A model generated the notes under the pieces. It was not told where the DNA came from and did no database searches. It saw only the letters and a program-made list of their open reading frames with translations. From the NCBI RefSeq assembly GCF_000025725.1, contig NC_013943.1, forward strand, positions 2,046,001 to 2,110,000: a stretch of DNA of 64,000 nt. Direction: 5' to 3'. Each line of letters starts with the position of its first letter. The first letter of the stretch is position 1. Both the position numbers and the translations under genes were made by a program. This document shows positions 18,157-26,514 of the stretch, in pieces. Source of the stretch: Denitrovibrio acetiphilus DSM 12809. GTDB lineage: Bacteria > Chrysiogenota > Deferribacteres > Deferribacterales > Geovibrionaceae.

Positions 18157-18711
18157 ATAAGAGGCGGTAAGTTTACACCTGCTCCGCAGGATAAGGAGCG
18201 GATTAACGAGAAGATACCTCACAGCGAGGTAAGGCTGATTTTGGATGATGGTACACAACACGGCGTATGCAGTATGACGGAAGCACGCGCACTCGCAGAC
18301 CAGGCAGGTCTGGATCTAGTGGAGATCGCCCCAACAGCGAAACCGCCGGTATGTAGGGTCATGGACTATAGCAAGTTCAAATTTGAGAAGAACAAAAAAG
18401 ACCGTGAAGCACGTAAAAAACAGCGTGCCAATCAGGTTGACACGAAGGAAGTTAAATTCAGACCCAAGATCGAAGAACATGATTACGAAGTTAAGATGAA
18501 GAATGTTAAAAAATTCCTCTCTGCCGGCGATAAGGTGAAGGTTGTCCTTCGCTATCGCGGACGCGAAATGATGTTCCAAGAGATGGGGCTGCAATTGCTC
18601 AATAGAATCAAAGACGATATCGAGGGTCTCGGTACCGTCGACAAAAAACCCGAGATGCAGGGTCGACAGCAGATTATGATGGTTTCACCTGTTAATACTG
18701 CTGGAAACTAA
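18157..18711 (+). CDS. infC: Translation initiation factor IF-3, AUA start
   Basis: IF-3 binds the 30S subunit and checks start-codon pairing. The conserved N-terminal region (RGGKFTPAPQDKERINEKIP, then HSEVRLILDDGTQHG) lies upstream of the first ATG, and the only codon at the expected position is ATA at 18157, with GGAGGTGA ending 3 nt before it. There is no ATG, GTG or TTG in that frame between the thrS stop and the conserved region that would keep the full domain. An AUA start fits the known habit of infC of using a poor start codon for self-control (AUU in E. coli). The protein is 184 residues. Confidence 0.9.
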   Translation: MRGGKFTPAPQDKERINEKIPHSEVRLILDDGTQHGVCSMTEARALADQAGLDLVEIAPTAKPPVCRVMDYSKFKFEKNKKDREARKKQRANQVDTKEVKFRPKIEEHDYEVKMKNVKKFLSAGDKVKVVLRYRGREMMFQEMGLQLLNRIKDDIEGLGTVDKKPEMQGRQQIMMVSPVNTAGN

Positions 18712-18727
18712 TTAAAGGAGTTTTCGA

Positions 18728-18925
18728 ATGCCGAAAATGAAAACCCATAAGGGTTCCGCTAAAAGGTTTAAAATTACCGGAAGCGGAAAAGTGAAAGCGA
18801 AGAAAAGCGGACTGAGGCACATCCTCACCTCCAAGTCCACTAAACGCAAGCGCGCTCTGCGCCACCCTAGCATCCTTCAAGGCAAAGACGCTCAGAACGT
18901 CAAAAAAATGATGCCTTATGCTTAA
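18728..18925 (+). CDS. rpmI: Ribosomal protein bL35
   Basis: This 65-residue, very basic protein of the large subunit begins [21 protein letters not shown], the family signature. AAAGGAG precedes the start. It lies 16 bp after infC and 16 bp before rplT in the conserved operon. Confidence 0.97.
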   Translation: MPKMKTHKGSAKRFKITGSGKVKAKKSGLRHILTSKSTKRKRALRHPSILQGKDAQNVKKMMPYA

Positions 18926-18941
18926 CAGAAGGAGATAGGAA

Positions 18942-19289
18942 ATGCCAAGAGCTAAAGGCGGGTTTAAAACCCGCAGAAGACGGAAAGAATGGCTGAAAAA
19001 AGCCAAAGGATTTAGAGGTCAGATCAACAACGTGTACAAAAAGACACGTGAACAGGTCGAAAGATCTCTGGAAACTGCCTATGTGGGCAGGAAACAGAAG
19101 AAACGTGACTACAGGAAACTGTGGATCATCCGTATCAACGCAGCAGCACGCCAGCATGGCATGAGCTACAGCGTTTTTATGGGCGCACTTAAGCAGAAAG
19201 GCATAGAAGTGGACAGAAAGATCCTCTCAGACATGGCTATCAATCACCCTGCTGAGTTCGAACAACTCTGCAAGCAGGTTAAGGCTTAA
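18942..19289 (+). CDS. rplT: Ribosomal protein bL20
   Basis: This is a 115-residue large-subunit protein needed for early 50S assembly. It contains the typical RAKGGFKTRRRRKEWLKKAKG start and the conserved LWIIRINAAARQHGMSYS. It is the last gene of the operon and is followed by a strong terminator. Confidence 0.97.
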   Translation: MPRAKGGFKTRRRRKEWLKKAKGFRGQINNVYKKTREQVERSLETAYVGRKQKKRDYRKLWIIRINAAARQHGMSYSVFMGALKQKGIEVDRKILSDMAINHPAEFEQLCKQVKA

Positions 19290-19295
19290 TAACAC

Positions 19296-19326
19296 AAAAG
19301 GCGATCCACACGGGTCGCCTTTTTTT
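19296..19326 (+). terminator. Terminator of the thrS-infC-rpmI-rplT operon
   Basis: AAAAGGCGATCC (19296-19307) pairs with GGGTCGCCTTTT around ACAC, followed by a run of T (to 19326). Confidence 0.85.
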
Positions 19327-19572
19327 ATGCGGTCGAAGACAAAACGCCACACATTTATGCGTGGATGAGTGAGCTGCCCACAGCTTTAGAACTTATAAGT
19401 CATTTCGAGGAATGTAATGACGAAGCAATCTCAGGATTATTGAGCCCAGAGACTGCTAAAGCCCTGCGGGCTTCGCAGTGACGTATTTTGCATATGCTCT
19501 AGCTGTGACAACGAAGTTGTAACTTAGTGTGTTAAGCACGTGCGAAGCAATAGAACCACGGGTTTACCCGGG
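19324..19572 (+). repeat. Dispersed non-coding repeat, copy A
   Basis: This copy of about 249 bp starts TTTATGCGGTCGAAGAC and ends near GAACCACGGG. Its full length matches copy B (28909-29163, inverted), and most of it matches copy C (46999-47180, inverted). The core reads like a degenerate inverted repeat: CATTTCGAGGAATG...GACGAAGCAATCTC facing GAGACTGC...TTCGCAGTGACG. It lies directly after the rplT terminator. The rest of this gap, 19573-19700, shows no gene. Confidence 0.8.
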
Positions 19573-19706
19573 GGGAATCTATTCATAAATGCAAACTTAT
19601 TAACTGGCTGATATCCAAATTCGTCATATTTTTACTGTGGCATTTCACATATAGCATTAAATCAAAATTGCTTACTTTAGCGTCCTTAGGTTTCCTGTTT
19701 TAAATA

Positions 19707-19732
19707 AAGGACAGCCAGCAAGGACTGCCCTT
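19707..19732 (-). terminator. Terminator of the EF-hand gene
   Basis: On the minus strand AAGGGCAGTCC pairs imperfectly with GGCTGTCCTT around a 5-nt loop, followed by TATTT. Confidence 0.55.
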
Positions 19733-19765
19733 CTAAACTTTGCCGGAGTCATATGCTGCCCCCGT

Positions 19766-20203
19766 CTATGCAGTAGCGTTCACTTGTGTACCTGACTCAC
19801 CTTTCACACTCATTTCACCATATGGTGAATACACTGCCTCAGTCTCTTCATCCACTTCGTCCTGTGCATCTTCCATTGCTTCTATAAGCGCGGCCTGTGT
19901 GTCGTCCTCGTCTGCCTCGTCAACTTGATCTGCTTCGTAAGCAGCCTGTTCCGAAGCGCTAATTTCACCATCGCCATCTTTGTCATACTGATCAAATTCA
20001 GACTTTGAAACTGTGTCACCTCCAATTGCATAAGACTGTGAAGTTTCAGCAGAAAGAGAAACAGAATCCATACTACCAGAACTCTTAACAGCAGAATCAG
20101 TCTCTTTTGTCGATTCAGAACTGTTACTTCCTTGCCCTTTTATAGTCAGTTCTGAAGATGTTTGAAGTTGTGAATAGGACATACCTATTGACGAAATACT
20201 CAT
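19766..20203 (-). CDS. EF-hand calcium-binding protein
   Basis: This is an acidic, low-complexity protein of about 145 residues. A canonical EF-hand loop, DKDGDGEISASE, is present in the middle, and a second Asp-rich stretch (EADEDD) follows without a clear loop. The N-terminus (MSISSIGMSYSQLQ) has no signal peptide, as seen in EF-hand proteins exported by other routes or kept in the cytoplasm. GGAGG lies 5 nt before the start at 20203; an upstream in-frame ATG at 20236 lacks one. The gene interrupts the usual rplT-pheS neighbourhood. Function is unknown. Confidence 0.75.
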   Translation of the reverse strand: MSISSIGMSYSQLQTSSELTIKGQGSNSSESTKETDSAVKSSGSMDSVSLSAETSQSYAIGGDTVSKSEFDQYDKDGDGEISASEQAAYEADQVDEADEDDTQAALIEAMEDAQDEVDEETEAVYSPYGEMSVKGESGTQVNATA

Positions 20204-20575
20204 ATCGACCTCCTTGTCAGCATTTTTTGCCTGCATGTATTATCGGAGTAATATCCTACAACTTAAGATGCTGGCAAATAAGGAGAATATGCAGAAAACA
20301 TGTATAAATTATGTATTTTTGAATTCACCAAAACTTCATTTATGATTTAAACAACTGGCATAACAGATTAAATATCAATAACTAAAAAAAGTAATTATGA
20401 AGAAATTCATTTTTTGCTGTTTATTAATGTAAATAACACTAAAAAAATATACAAAATCACCACAATTGATTTGCATTTTTTTCTAAAGTTCCTTTTAGCA
20501 AATTAACCATTGAATATAAAAGCCTATTCAAGTAAAACGTTATATTCAGGAAAATGACTAAAATCGGAGATAAAT
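20204..20575. other. 372-bp AT-rich intergenic region upstream of pheS
   Basis: No gene or known RNA was recognised. It must contain the divergent promoters of the EF-hand gene and of pheST; no T-box-like structure was seen. CGGAGA at about 20565 is the pheS ribosome-binding site. Confidence 0.5.
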
Positions 20576-21589
20576 GTGGAACTGGACATCAGCAGTATCA
20601 AGGGGTATGAGCAGGAAATTGAAAAAGCCGCCACCTCTGAAGAACTTTATCAGATCAAAGTAAAATATCTGGGGAAAAAAGGTCTGATCAGCGGACTGAA
20701 CAAACAGCTTAAAGACGTGCCGAACGAAGATAAAAAAGAATTCGGCATGAAGCTGGGAGAACTCAGAAACGGCTTTGAAGCTTTATTTAACAGTAAAGAA
20801 ACAGAAATCGCAAAATCTGAACTAGATGCTAAACTTGAAAAAGAGGCGCTGGACATAACTATGGAAGGATTCCCCCTTTCAGCAGGTTCCCAGCACCCGA
20901 TAATGTCTATATACTACGAAATTGCAGACATATTCGGCTCTATGGGCTTCGAAGTAGCCGTAGGACCGGAAGTTGAGCTTGACCGTTACAACTTTGAAAT
21001 GCTGAATATCCCGCAGGAACATCCGGCAAGAGATATGCAGGATACATTCTATATATCAGATGAAGTAGTTATGCGTACTCACACCTCCCCTGTTCAGGCG
21101 AGAGTAATGGAGAGTAAAGAGCCCCCGATAAAGATAATTGCTCCGGGCAAAGTATACAGATGTGATTACGATATTACTCACACTCCTATGTTTCATCAGG
21201 TCGAGGGGCTTCTGGTTGATAAAAATGTTACTTTTGCAGACCTGAAAGGAACGCTCACAACATTCATTCAGCGCATGTTCGGCTCCGGTGTACCCGTACG
21301 TTTCCGCCCTAGCTTTTTCCCCTTCACCGAGCCCAGTGCAGAGGTGGATATGGGATGTACTATCTGCGGTTCTAAAGGGTGCCGTGTATGCAAAGGGACA
21401 GGTTGGATAGAAATCCTAGGTTCCGGTATGTGTAACGACGAGCTTTACCGACACGCTGGATACGAACCCGGCATTTACTCCGGATTTGCCTTTGGTATGG
21501 GAATAGAACGTATCGCAATGCTGAAATACGGCATAGGCGACCTTCGCTCATTCTTTGAAAATAACCTCAAATTCTTAAGGCAGTTCTAA
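20576..21589 (+). CDS. pheS: Phenylalanyl-tRNA synthetase alpha subunit
   Basis: This 337-residue catalytic subunit of the alpha2-beta2 enzyme charges tRNA-Phe. It has an N-terminal coiled-coil tRNA-binding arm, then class II motifs, including HTSPVQARVM and the C-terminal GFAFGMGIERIAMLKYG. The start is GTG at 20576; the overlapping ATG two bases upstream reads another frame. The next gene is pheT, 12 bp downstream. Confidence 0.97.
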   Translation: MELDISSIKGYEQEIEKAATSEELYQIKVKYLGKKGLISGLNKQLKDVPNEDKKEFGMKLGELRNGFEALFNSKETEIAKSELDAKLEKEALDITMEGFPLSAGSQHPIMSIYYEIADIFGSMGFEVAVGPEVELDRYNFEMLNIPQEHPARDMQDTFYISDEVVMRTHTSPVQARVMESKEPPIKIIAPGKVYRCDYDITHTPMFHQVEGLLVDKNVTFADLKGTLTTFIQRMFGSGVPVRFRPSFFPFTEPSAEVDMGCTICGSKGCRVCKGTGWIEILGSGMCNDELYRHAGYEPGIYSGFAFGMGIERIAMLKYGIGDLRSFFENNLKFLRQF

Positions 21590-21601
21590 GGGGGTATGTA
21601 A

Positions 21602-23971
21602 ATGAAAGTAAGTTTAAACTGGTTAAATAAATTTGTAGAAGTAGCCGACCTTGACCCTAATGATATAGCTGAGAAGCTCACCATGTGCGGTCTGGAAGTT
21701 GATGCTGTTGAACACCTCGCCCCCCTCGACAATGTGGTTGTTGCGAAGGTCAAATCATGTGTAAAGCATCCGGATGCCGACAAGCTTTCTCTCTGCGAAG
21801 TCTTCGACGGAACAGAAACTTATCAGGTTGTATGCGGTGCACCAAATGTTGCAGAAGGTCAGACAATAGTATTTGCAAAGATAGGCGCTGTCCTGCCGGG
21901 TAATTTCAAAATCAAAAAAGCCAAAATCAGAGGAACAGAATCTTCGGGTATGATATGTGCAGAAGATGAGATCGGACTTTCAGAAAATCATGACGGAATA
22001 ATGGTTCTGGATGACTCTCTCGAACCGGGAATGCCCGTAAACGAGCTTTTCGGACTGCCGGATACTGTACTGGAAATAGGTATCACACCTAACCGCGCAG
22101 ATTGCCTGAGCATCATAGGCTATGCCCATGAGATTGCAGCCCTCTATAACCGTAAACTCAAAAAAAATGAGTACAAACTAAACGAAACAGACGAGCCTGC
22201 CGGTAATTACGGCGGTGTTGAAATAAAAAATAAAAAAGCGTGCCCTACTTATCTGGGGCGTGTCATCAAAGATGTAACTATCAAACCATCTCCGCTCTGG
22301 ATGCAGAACAGACTGCGTGCCGTGGGGGTACGTCCCATCAGCAACGTTGTAGACATTACAAACTATGTGCTGTTCGAGTACGGCCAGCCTCTGCACACTT
22401 TCGACCTGAAAGAGATAGATGGCAGGATCATCATCCGTAACGCTGAAAATGGTGAAAAATTGATTACGCTTGATGAGAAAGAACGTGTATTCAACGAAAA
22501 CATGCTCCTTATCACAGACGAAAAAAAATCTCTTGCGATAGCTGGTGTTATGGGTGGAGAACACTCAGGGATCAGCAAAGACACAAAAGATGTCTTTCTT
22601 GAGTGTGCATACTTCGAGCCGAAACAGACACGCATGACAGCAAGAAAACTCGGCATGCAGACAGATGCTTCATATCGCTACGAAAGGGGCATTGACCCGG
22701 TTAACACAAAAGAGATGTGCGAATACGCAGCATATCTTATTCAGGAGCTATGCGGAGGGAAAGTATGCAAAGGCGTTCTGGGTGAGGTTAACGACCCCGA
22801 GCCAATAACATTCACTGTAAATGCAGACTGGATTAACAGCTACCTGGGGACAGACGTCTCCCTTGACCAGATGGTGCAGATACTGGATGGTCTGAACATG
22901 AACCCTGTTGTAAATAGCCGTGACATAACAATCACATCACCTTCATACAGAGTGGACATAATAACAAGACAGGATATAGCGGAAGAGATAGCCAGAATGT
23001 ACGGATATAACAACATCCCTACGACTCTGCCTAAAATTGATGCCGACTCAATGCCTATGCAGCCATTACTTGCCACACGCAGGTTTCTGGCACAGAAGCT
23101 CAAAACCCTCGGTTTCAATGAAGCTATCAACTATTCATTTATGAAAGCTGATTTTCTTAAGCTGTTTGACAGTGAGGAGAAGTTTGTAAAACTCATAAAT
23201 CCTATATCTGAAGACATGAATACCATGCGTACACAGGTTTTCCCAGGCCTTCTGGCAACGATAAGATACAACCTGAACAACGGATTCAAACAAGCACGTT
23301 TCTTTGAGTTTGCATCAAGTTTCATCAAAACTGAAGACAAACTTCCTGAACAGAGAATGCTTCTGGCGGCTGCTTCAGCTGGAGACTTCTGGGACGTAAG
23401 CTGGGCCGCTCCAAAGGGAACAGAACCTTTCTTTATGATGAAGGGAGTTCTTGAAAATCTCCTCGCACAATACAAAATCAAGGCTGAATTTACAAAAAGC
23501 AGCAGGCATTTTCTGCACCCAGGTAAGTCGGCAGAAGTTATAGTTAACGGCAAAAGCATAGGCTTTATCGGAGAGCTTCACCCTTTAACAGCAGAAGCTG
23601 CCGAACTTCGCGAACGTGTGACATTCTTTGAAATTGACATGCAGGATTTTGTAGATAATGCTGAGTTTGTATTCAAATTTGAATCTTTCAGTAAGTTCCC
23701 TTCAGTATACAAAGACATATCTGTTATTGTCGACACAGACACACCAACAGAAAAGCTGACTGAGTGCATAAAAAATACCAGCAAACTTGCTGAAGACGTG
23801 TCACTTTACGACGTCTATACAGGAAAAGGTATTGAAGAAGGGAAAGCAAGCCGAACATTCCGTGTGCTCTTCACAGCCGGCGACAGAACCCTTACAGACG
23901 AGGAGACAAACGGTATCCTTCAGAAGATGATTGATAACCTTGTAAAAGACTATGGAGCACAACTCAGATAA
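21602..23971 (+). CDS. pheT: Phenylalanyl-tRNA synthetase beta subunit
   Basis: This 789-residue subunit has an N-terminal EMAP-II-like tRNA-binding domain (VVVAKVKSCVKHPDADKLSLCEV), a B3/B4 editing region, the B5 domain, and a C-terminal ferredoxin-fold anticodon-binding domain (SFSKFPSVYKDISVIVD). Length is typical. It forms the pheST operon and ends before a clear terminator. Confidence 0.97.
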   Translation: MKVSLNWLNKFVEVADLDPNDIAEKLTMCGLEVDAVEHLAPLDNVVVAKVKSCVKHPDADKLSLCEVFDGTETYQVVCGAPNVAEGQTIVFAKIGAVLPGNFKIKKAKIRGTESSGMICAEDEIGLSENHDGIMVLDDSLEPGMPVNELFGLPDTVLEIGITPNRADCLSIIGYAHEIAALYNRKLKKNEYKLNETDEPAGNYGGVEIKNKKACPTYLGRVIKDVTIKPSPLWMQNRLRAVGVRPISNVVDITNYVLFEYGQPLHTFDLKEIDGRIIIRNAENGEKLITLDEKERVFNENMLLITDEKKSLAIAGVMGGEHSGISKDTKDVFLECAYFEPKQTRMTARKLGMQTDASYRYERGIDPVNTKEMCEYAAYLIQELCGGKVCKGVLGEVNDPEPITFTVNADWINSYLGTDVSLDQMVQILDGLNMNPVVNSRDITITSPSYRVDIITRQDIAEEIARMYGYNNIPTTLPKIDADSMPMQPLLATRRFLAQKLKTLGFNEAINYSFMKADFLKLFDSEEKFVKLINPISEDMNTMRTQVFPGLLATIRYNLNNGFKQARFFEFASSFIKTEDKLPEQRMLLAAASAGDFWDVSWAAPKGTEPFFMMKGVLENLLAQYKIKAEFTKSSRHFLHPGKSAEVIVNGKSIGFIGELHPLTAEAAELRERVTFFEIDMQDFVDNAEFVFKFESFSKFPSVYKDISVIVDTDTPTEKLTECIKNTSKLAEDVSLYDVYTGKGIEEGKASRTFRVLFTAGDRTLTDEETNGILQKMIDNLVKDYGAQLR

Positions 23972-24017
23972 GCTCCGTCAATCCCTCTTCTGCTAACCCC
24001 GACATAATATCAAATAT

Positions 24018-24046
24018 AAAGTCCGTCTCTCAAAGGCGGACTTTTT
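24018..24046 (+). terminator. Terminator of pheST
   Basis: AAAGTCCG (24018-24025) pairs with CGGACTTT (24037-24044), followed by more T. Confidence 0.8.
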
Positions 24047-24053
24047 GATTATA

Positions 24054-24098
24054 GAATAGTCTACACTCGCTTCTGTCCTCTCTGAAGAATAGTCTCCA
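24054..24098 (+). promoter_or_regulatory. Paired upstream sites, candidate enhancer of the sigma-54 operon
   Basis: Two direct repeats, GAATAGTCTACA (24054-24065) and GAATAGTCTCCA (24087-24098), start 33 bp apart, about three helical turns. They lie 50-100 bp upstream of a sigma-54-type promoter, the usual position for binding an NtrC-type activator such as the one encoded in the same operon. Confidence 0.5.
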
Positions 24099-24149
24099 AA
24101 CTACCCACTAATGAAATTATGTATCCATATACATCAACAACTTACAAAC

Positions 24150-24165
24150 TGGCATTCACGTTGCT
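24150..24165 (+). promoter_or_regulatory. Sigma-54 promoter of the DUF2318/ABC/two-component operon
   Basis: TGGCAT (24150-24155), five bases, then TTGCT (24161-24165) gives the -24 GG and -12 GC elements with correct spacing. It lies 30 bp before the first gene. The last gene of the operon is a sigma-54-dependent activator, so self-activation is likely. Confidence 0.7.
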
Positions 24166-24195
24166 CATATAATAGAAAACATAACGGAGGAACAG

Positions 24196-24636
24196 ATGAG
24201 AACCGTTTCAAAATTTATTGTACTAATGCTTCTTTTAACATTTATGTCCGCCTGCGGCGATGCTAAGGGCAAATATACAATGGTAACCCCAGAGAATGGA
24301 AAAATAACTATCCCTGTCAGCAGTGTTAATGACGGAGAGGCACATTATTATTCTGTGGAATCCAACGGGAAAGAGATCAAATTCTTCCTGCTTGAAGCTT
24401 CTGACGGCGTTATCAGAGCTGCATTTGATGCATGCGACGTCTGCTACAGAGAAAAGAAAGGGTACAGCCAGAACGGAGAATACATGATCTGCAATAACTG
24501 CGGTCAGAAATTTCACTCCAGCCGTATCAACGTTGTAAAAGGCGGATGCAACCCGTCCCCCCTCCACAGAACAGCAGTTGGTGAGAATATAGAGATAAAC
24601 ATGACAGCAATAGCCACCGGAGCGATGTACTTCTAA
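24196..24636 (+). CDS. DUF2318 lipoprotein
   Basis: This is a 146-residue predicted lipoprotein; a hydrophobic N-terminus ends in MSACG, with the lipidated Cys at about residue 20. The mature part carries the DUF2318 cysteine pattern CDVC, CNNC and KGGCNP, which could bind metal or form redox disulfides. DUF2318 proteins sit beside FtsX-like ABC permeases in the P19/FetM iron-acquisition loci of Campylobacter. The iron permease and P19 are absent here, so a role in metal or redox handling is suggested but unproven. Confidence 0.82.
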   Translation: MRTVSKFIVLMLLLTFMSACGDAKGKYTMVTPENGKITIPVSSVNDGEAHYYSVESNGKEIKFFLLEASDGVIRAAFDACDVCYREKKGYSQNGEYMICNNCGQKFHSSRINVVKGGCNPSPLHRTAVGENIEINMTAIATGAMYF

Positions 24637-24646
24637 GGAAAATATC

Positions 24647-25810
24647 ATGAACATTTTCACTATCCCTGTTCGTAATCTGAAAAGAAAACTGATGAGAACA
24701 AGCATACTTGTTGCAGTCTTTACAGTAGGAATCCTCTCTGTTGTGATGCTCTATAACGTTTCTGAAACTATAGGACACTCACTTGAAAAGAAGATGACAG
24801 AGTTCGGAGCCAATATATTGATTTATCCCAAGACTGACTCACTCAACGTCAGCTATGGCGGATTTTCGCTGGGAAACCTCTCGTACGAAGTGGAATATCT
24901 ACCGGAAAAAGAGACCACAGAAGCAATACGAGGAATTGATTTAAACGGCAACATCAGCGCAGTCGCTCCCAAACTTATTGCGTTAACAAAGTTTAACGAC
25001 CAAAACATGGCTGTGACTGGTGTGCTATGGGGAGAGGAAAAACGTATTAAAAGCTATTGGGCTGTCGATGGGAAAATGCCTGAAAGCCCGGAAGAAGCGA
25101 TCATAGGTTATCGCGCAGCGGACCTCCTTGGTGTATCTATCAATACCCCCATTCAGATAGGCACCGGCACCGTAACTATAACAGGCATTCTTCAAAAAAC
25201 CGGAACAGAAGACGACAACCTCGTATTCGCTGATCTACACGCCATTCAGCAATACACTGGTAAACAGAATTTAATTAATTTTGTTGAGGTTGCTGCGCTC
25301 TGTTCCGGCTGCCCCATCGGCGACATAGTTTCTCAGATTCAGGCTAAACTGCCGGACACAGACATAAACGCACTGCAAAATGTTGTAAAACAACGCATGA
25401 CCACCATAAACTACGTAAAACGCATAGTCCTGCTGGTTAGCGGTGTGATACTCATTATCGCATGTTTTATGCTTTCTATGTTTATGCTTGCTTCTGTTAA
25501 CGAACGTAAAAAGGAGATAGGTATATTGCGTGCTGTGGGGTATTCCAGCAGTAAGATATTTATTATATTCGGTTTCGAAGCGCTTCTGATAGGTATTCTG
25601 TCTGGCGTTCTCGGATATCTGGGCGGCTATTTCAGCAGCATGGAGCTTCTGAAAAGAGTAGACATCGCAGGTTCGGCAGACATAACTTTCGATCCTCTGG
25701 TAATGCTTGTTTCAGTGCTTTTTGTAGGACTGCTTTCCGTTGCATCTTCGGCAGTTCCAGCCCTTAAAGCAACAAAGATTCAGCCTACAGAAGTATTCAG
25801 CCAGATATAA
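24647..25810 (+). CDS. MacB/FtsX-type ABC transporter permease
   Basis: This 387-residue membrane protein has one N-terminal helix, a periplasmic MacB-PCD-like domain (about 45-250) and three C-terminal helices (FtsX domain, with the conserved NERKKEIGILRAVGYSSSKIF). Such permeases usually work in mechanotransmission or export, not classical import. It lies 10 bp after the DUF2318 gene and 11 bp before its ATPase gene. The substrate is unknown. Confidence 0.87.
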   Translation: MNIFTIPVRNLKRKLMRTSILVAVFTVGILSVVMLYNVSETIGHSLEKKMTEFGANILIYPKTDSLNVSYGGFSLGNLSYEVEYLPEKETTEAIRGIDLNGNISAVAPKLIALTKFNDQNMAVTGVLWGEEKRIKSYWAVDGKMPESPEEAIIGYRAADLLGVSINTPIQIGTGTVTITGILQKTGTEDDNLVFADLHAIQQYTGKQNLINFVEVAALCSGCPIGDIVSQIQAKLPDTDINALQNVVKQRMTTINYVKRIVLLVSGVILIIACFMLSMFMLASVNERKKEIGILRAVGYSSSKIFIIFGFEALLIGILSGVLGYLGGYFSSMELLKRVDIAGSADITFDPLVMLVSVLFVGLLSVASSAVPALKATKIQPTEVFSQI

Positions 25811-25821
25811 GAGGTAATAAA

Positions 25822-26514
25822 ATGCTAACAGCAACAGATATAACAAAGTCCTTTACAGCAGATACAACCACCAACGTTTTAAAGGGTGTGACAATCGAAC
25901 TCCTTAGAGGAGACTTCACCTGTATCATAGGCAGGTCAGGTTCCGGAAAAAGCACACTTCTGAACATATTGTCCACTCTTTTACGTCCGGACTCGGGCAG
26001 CGTTGTCTATAACGGCAGAGACCTCGGCAAAGCAAAGGCAGGTGAGATCAACAGGATCAGACAGAATGATTTTTCTGTTATTTTTCAGTCATTCCACCTA
26101 TTACCCTACCTTACGGTACTGGAAAATGTGCTCCTGCCATATCTTTCCGGGGTTGCTCCCGTTAATAAAAAAGCGAAAGACAAAGCAATGCAGATCATCG
26201 AACGTGTCGGACTCGAAGGGAAAGAAAACAGACTGCCGGGGAAACTTTCCGGAGGAGAGCAGCAGAGAGTATCCATCGCAAGGGCGCTTGTAAAAGAACC
26301 CAAGATACTTTTTGCAGATGAACCCACAGGAAGCCTTGATATAAACACAGGTAAAAGTATTATAGAACTATTAAAAGAACTTAACTCTGACAACCTTTCT
26401 GTTGTGATGGTCACCCACGCACTGGAATACACAACCTACGCAGACAGAGTTATTGAAATGAAGGACGGGTACATCTGTGGACAGGAAGAATCAACAACCG
26501 CAGGAGCGGTATGA
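25822..26514 (+). CDS. ABC transporter ATP-binding protein (LolD/MacB type)
   Basis: This 230-residue ATPase has Walker A GRSGSGKST, Q-loop FQSFHLLPYLT, signature LSGGEQQRV, Walker B ILFADEPTG and the H-loop VTHA. It powers the FtsX-type permease encoded just upstream. The MacB/LolD-type SLDINTGKSI stretch after Walker B fits. Its end overlaps the histidine kinase start by 38 bp. Confidence 0.92.
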   Translation: MLTATDITKSFTADTTTNVLKGVTIELLRGDFTCIIGRSGSGKSTLLNILSTLLRPDSGSVVYNGRDLGKAKAGEINRIRQNDFSVIFQSFHLLPYLTVLENVLLPYLSGVAPVNKKAKDKAMQIIERVGLEGKENRLPGKLSGGEQQRVSIARALVKEPKILFADEPTGSLDINTGKSIIELLKELNSDNLSVVMVTHALEYTTYADRVIEMKDGYICGQEESTTAGAV

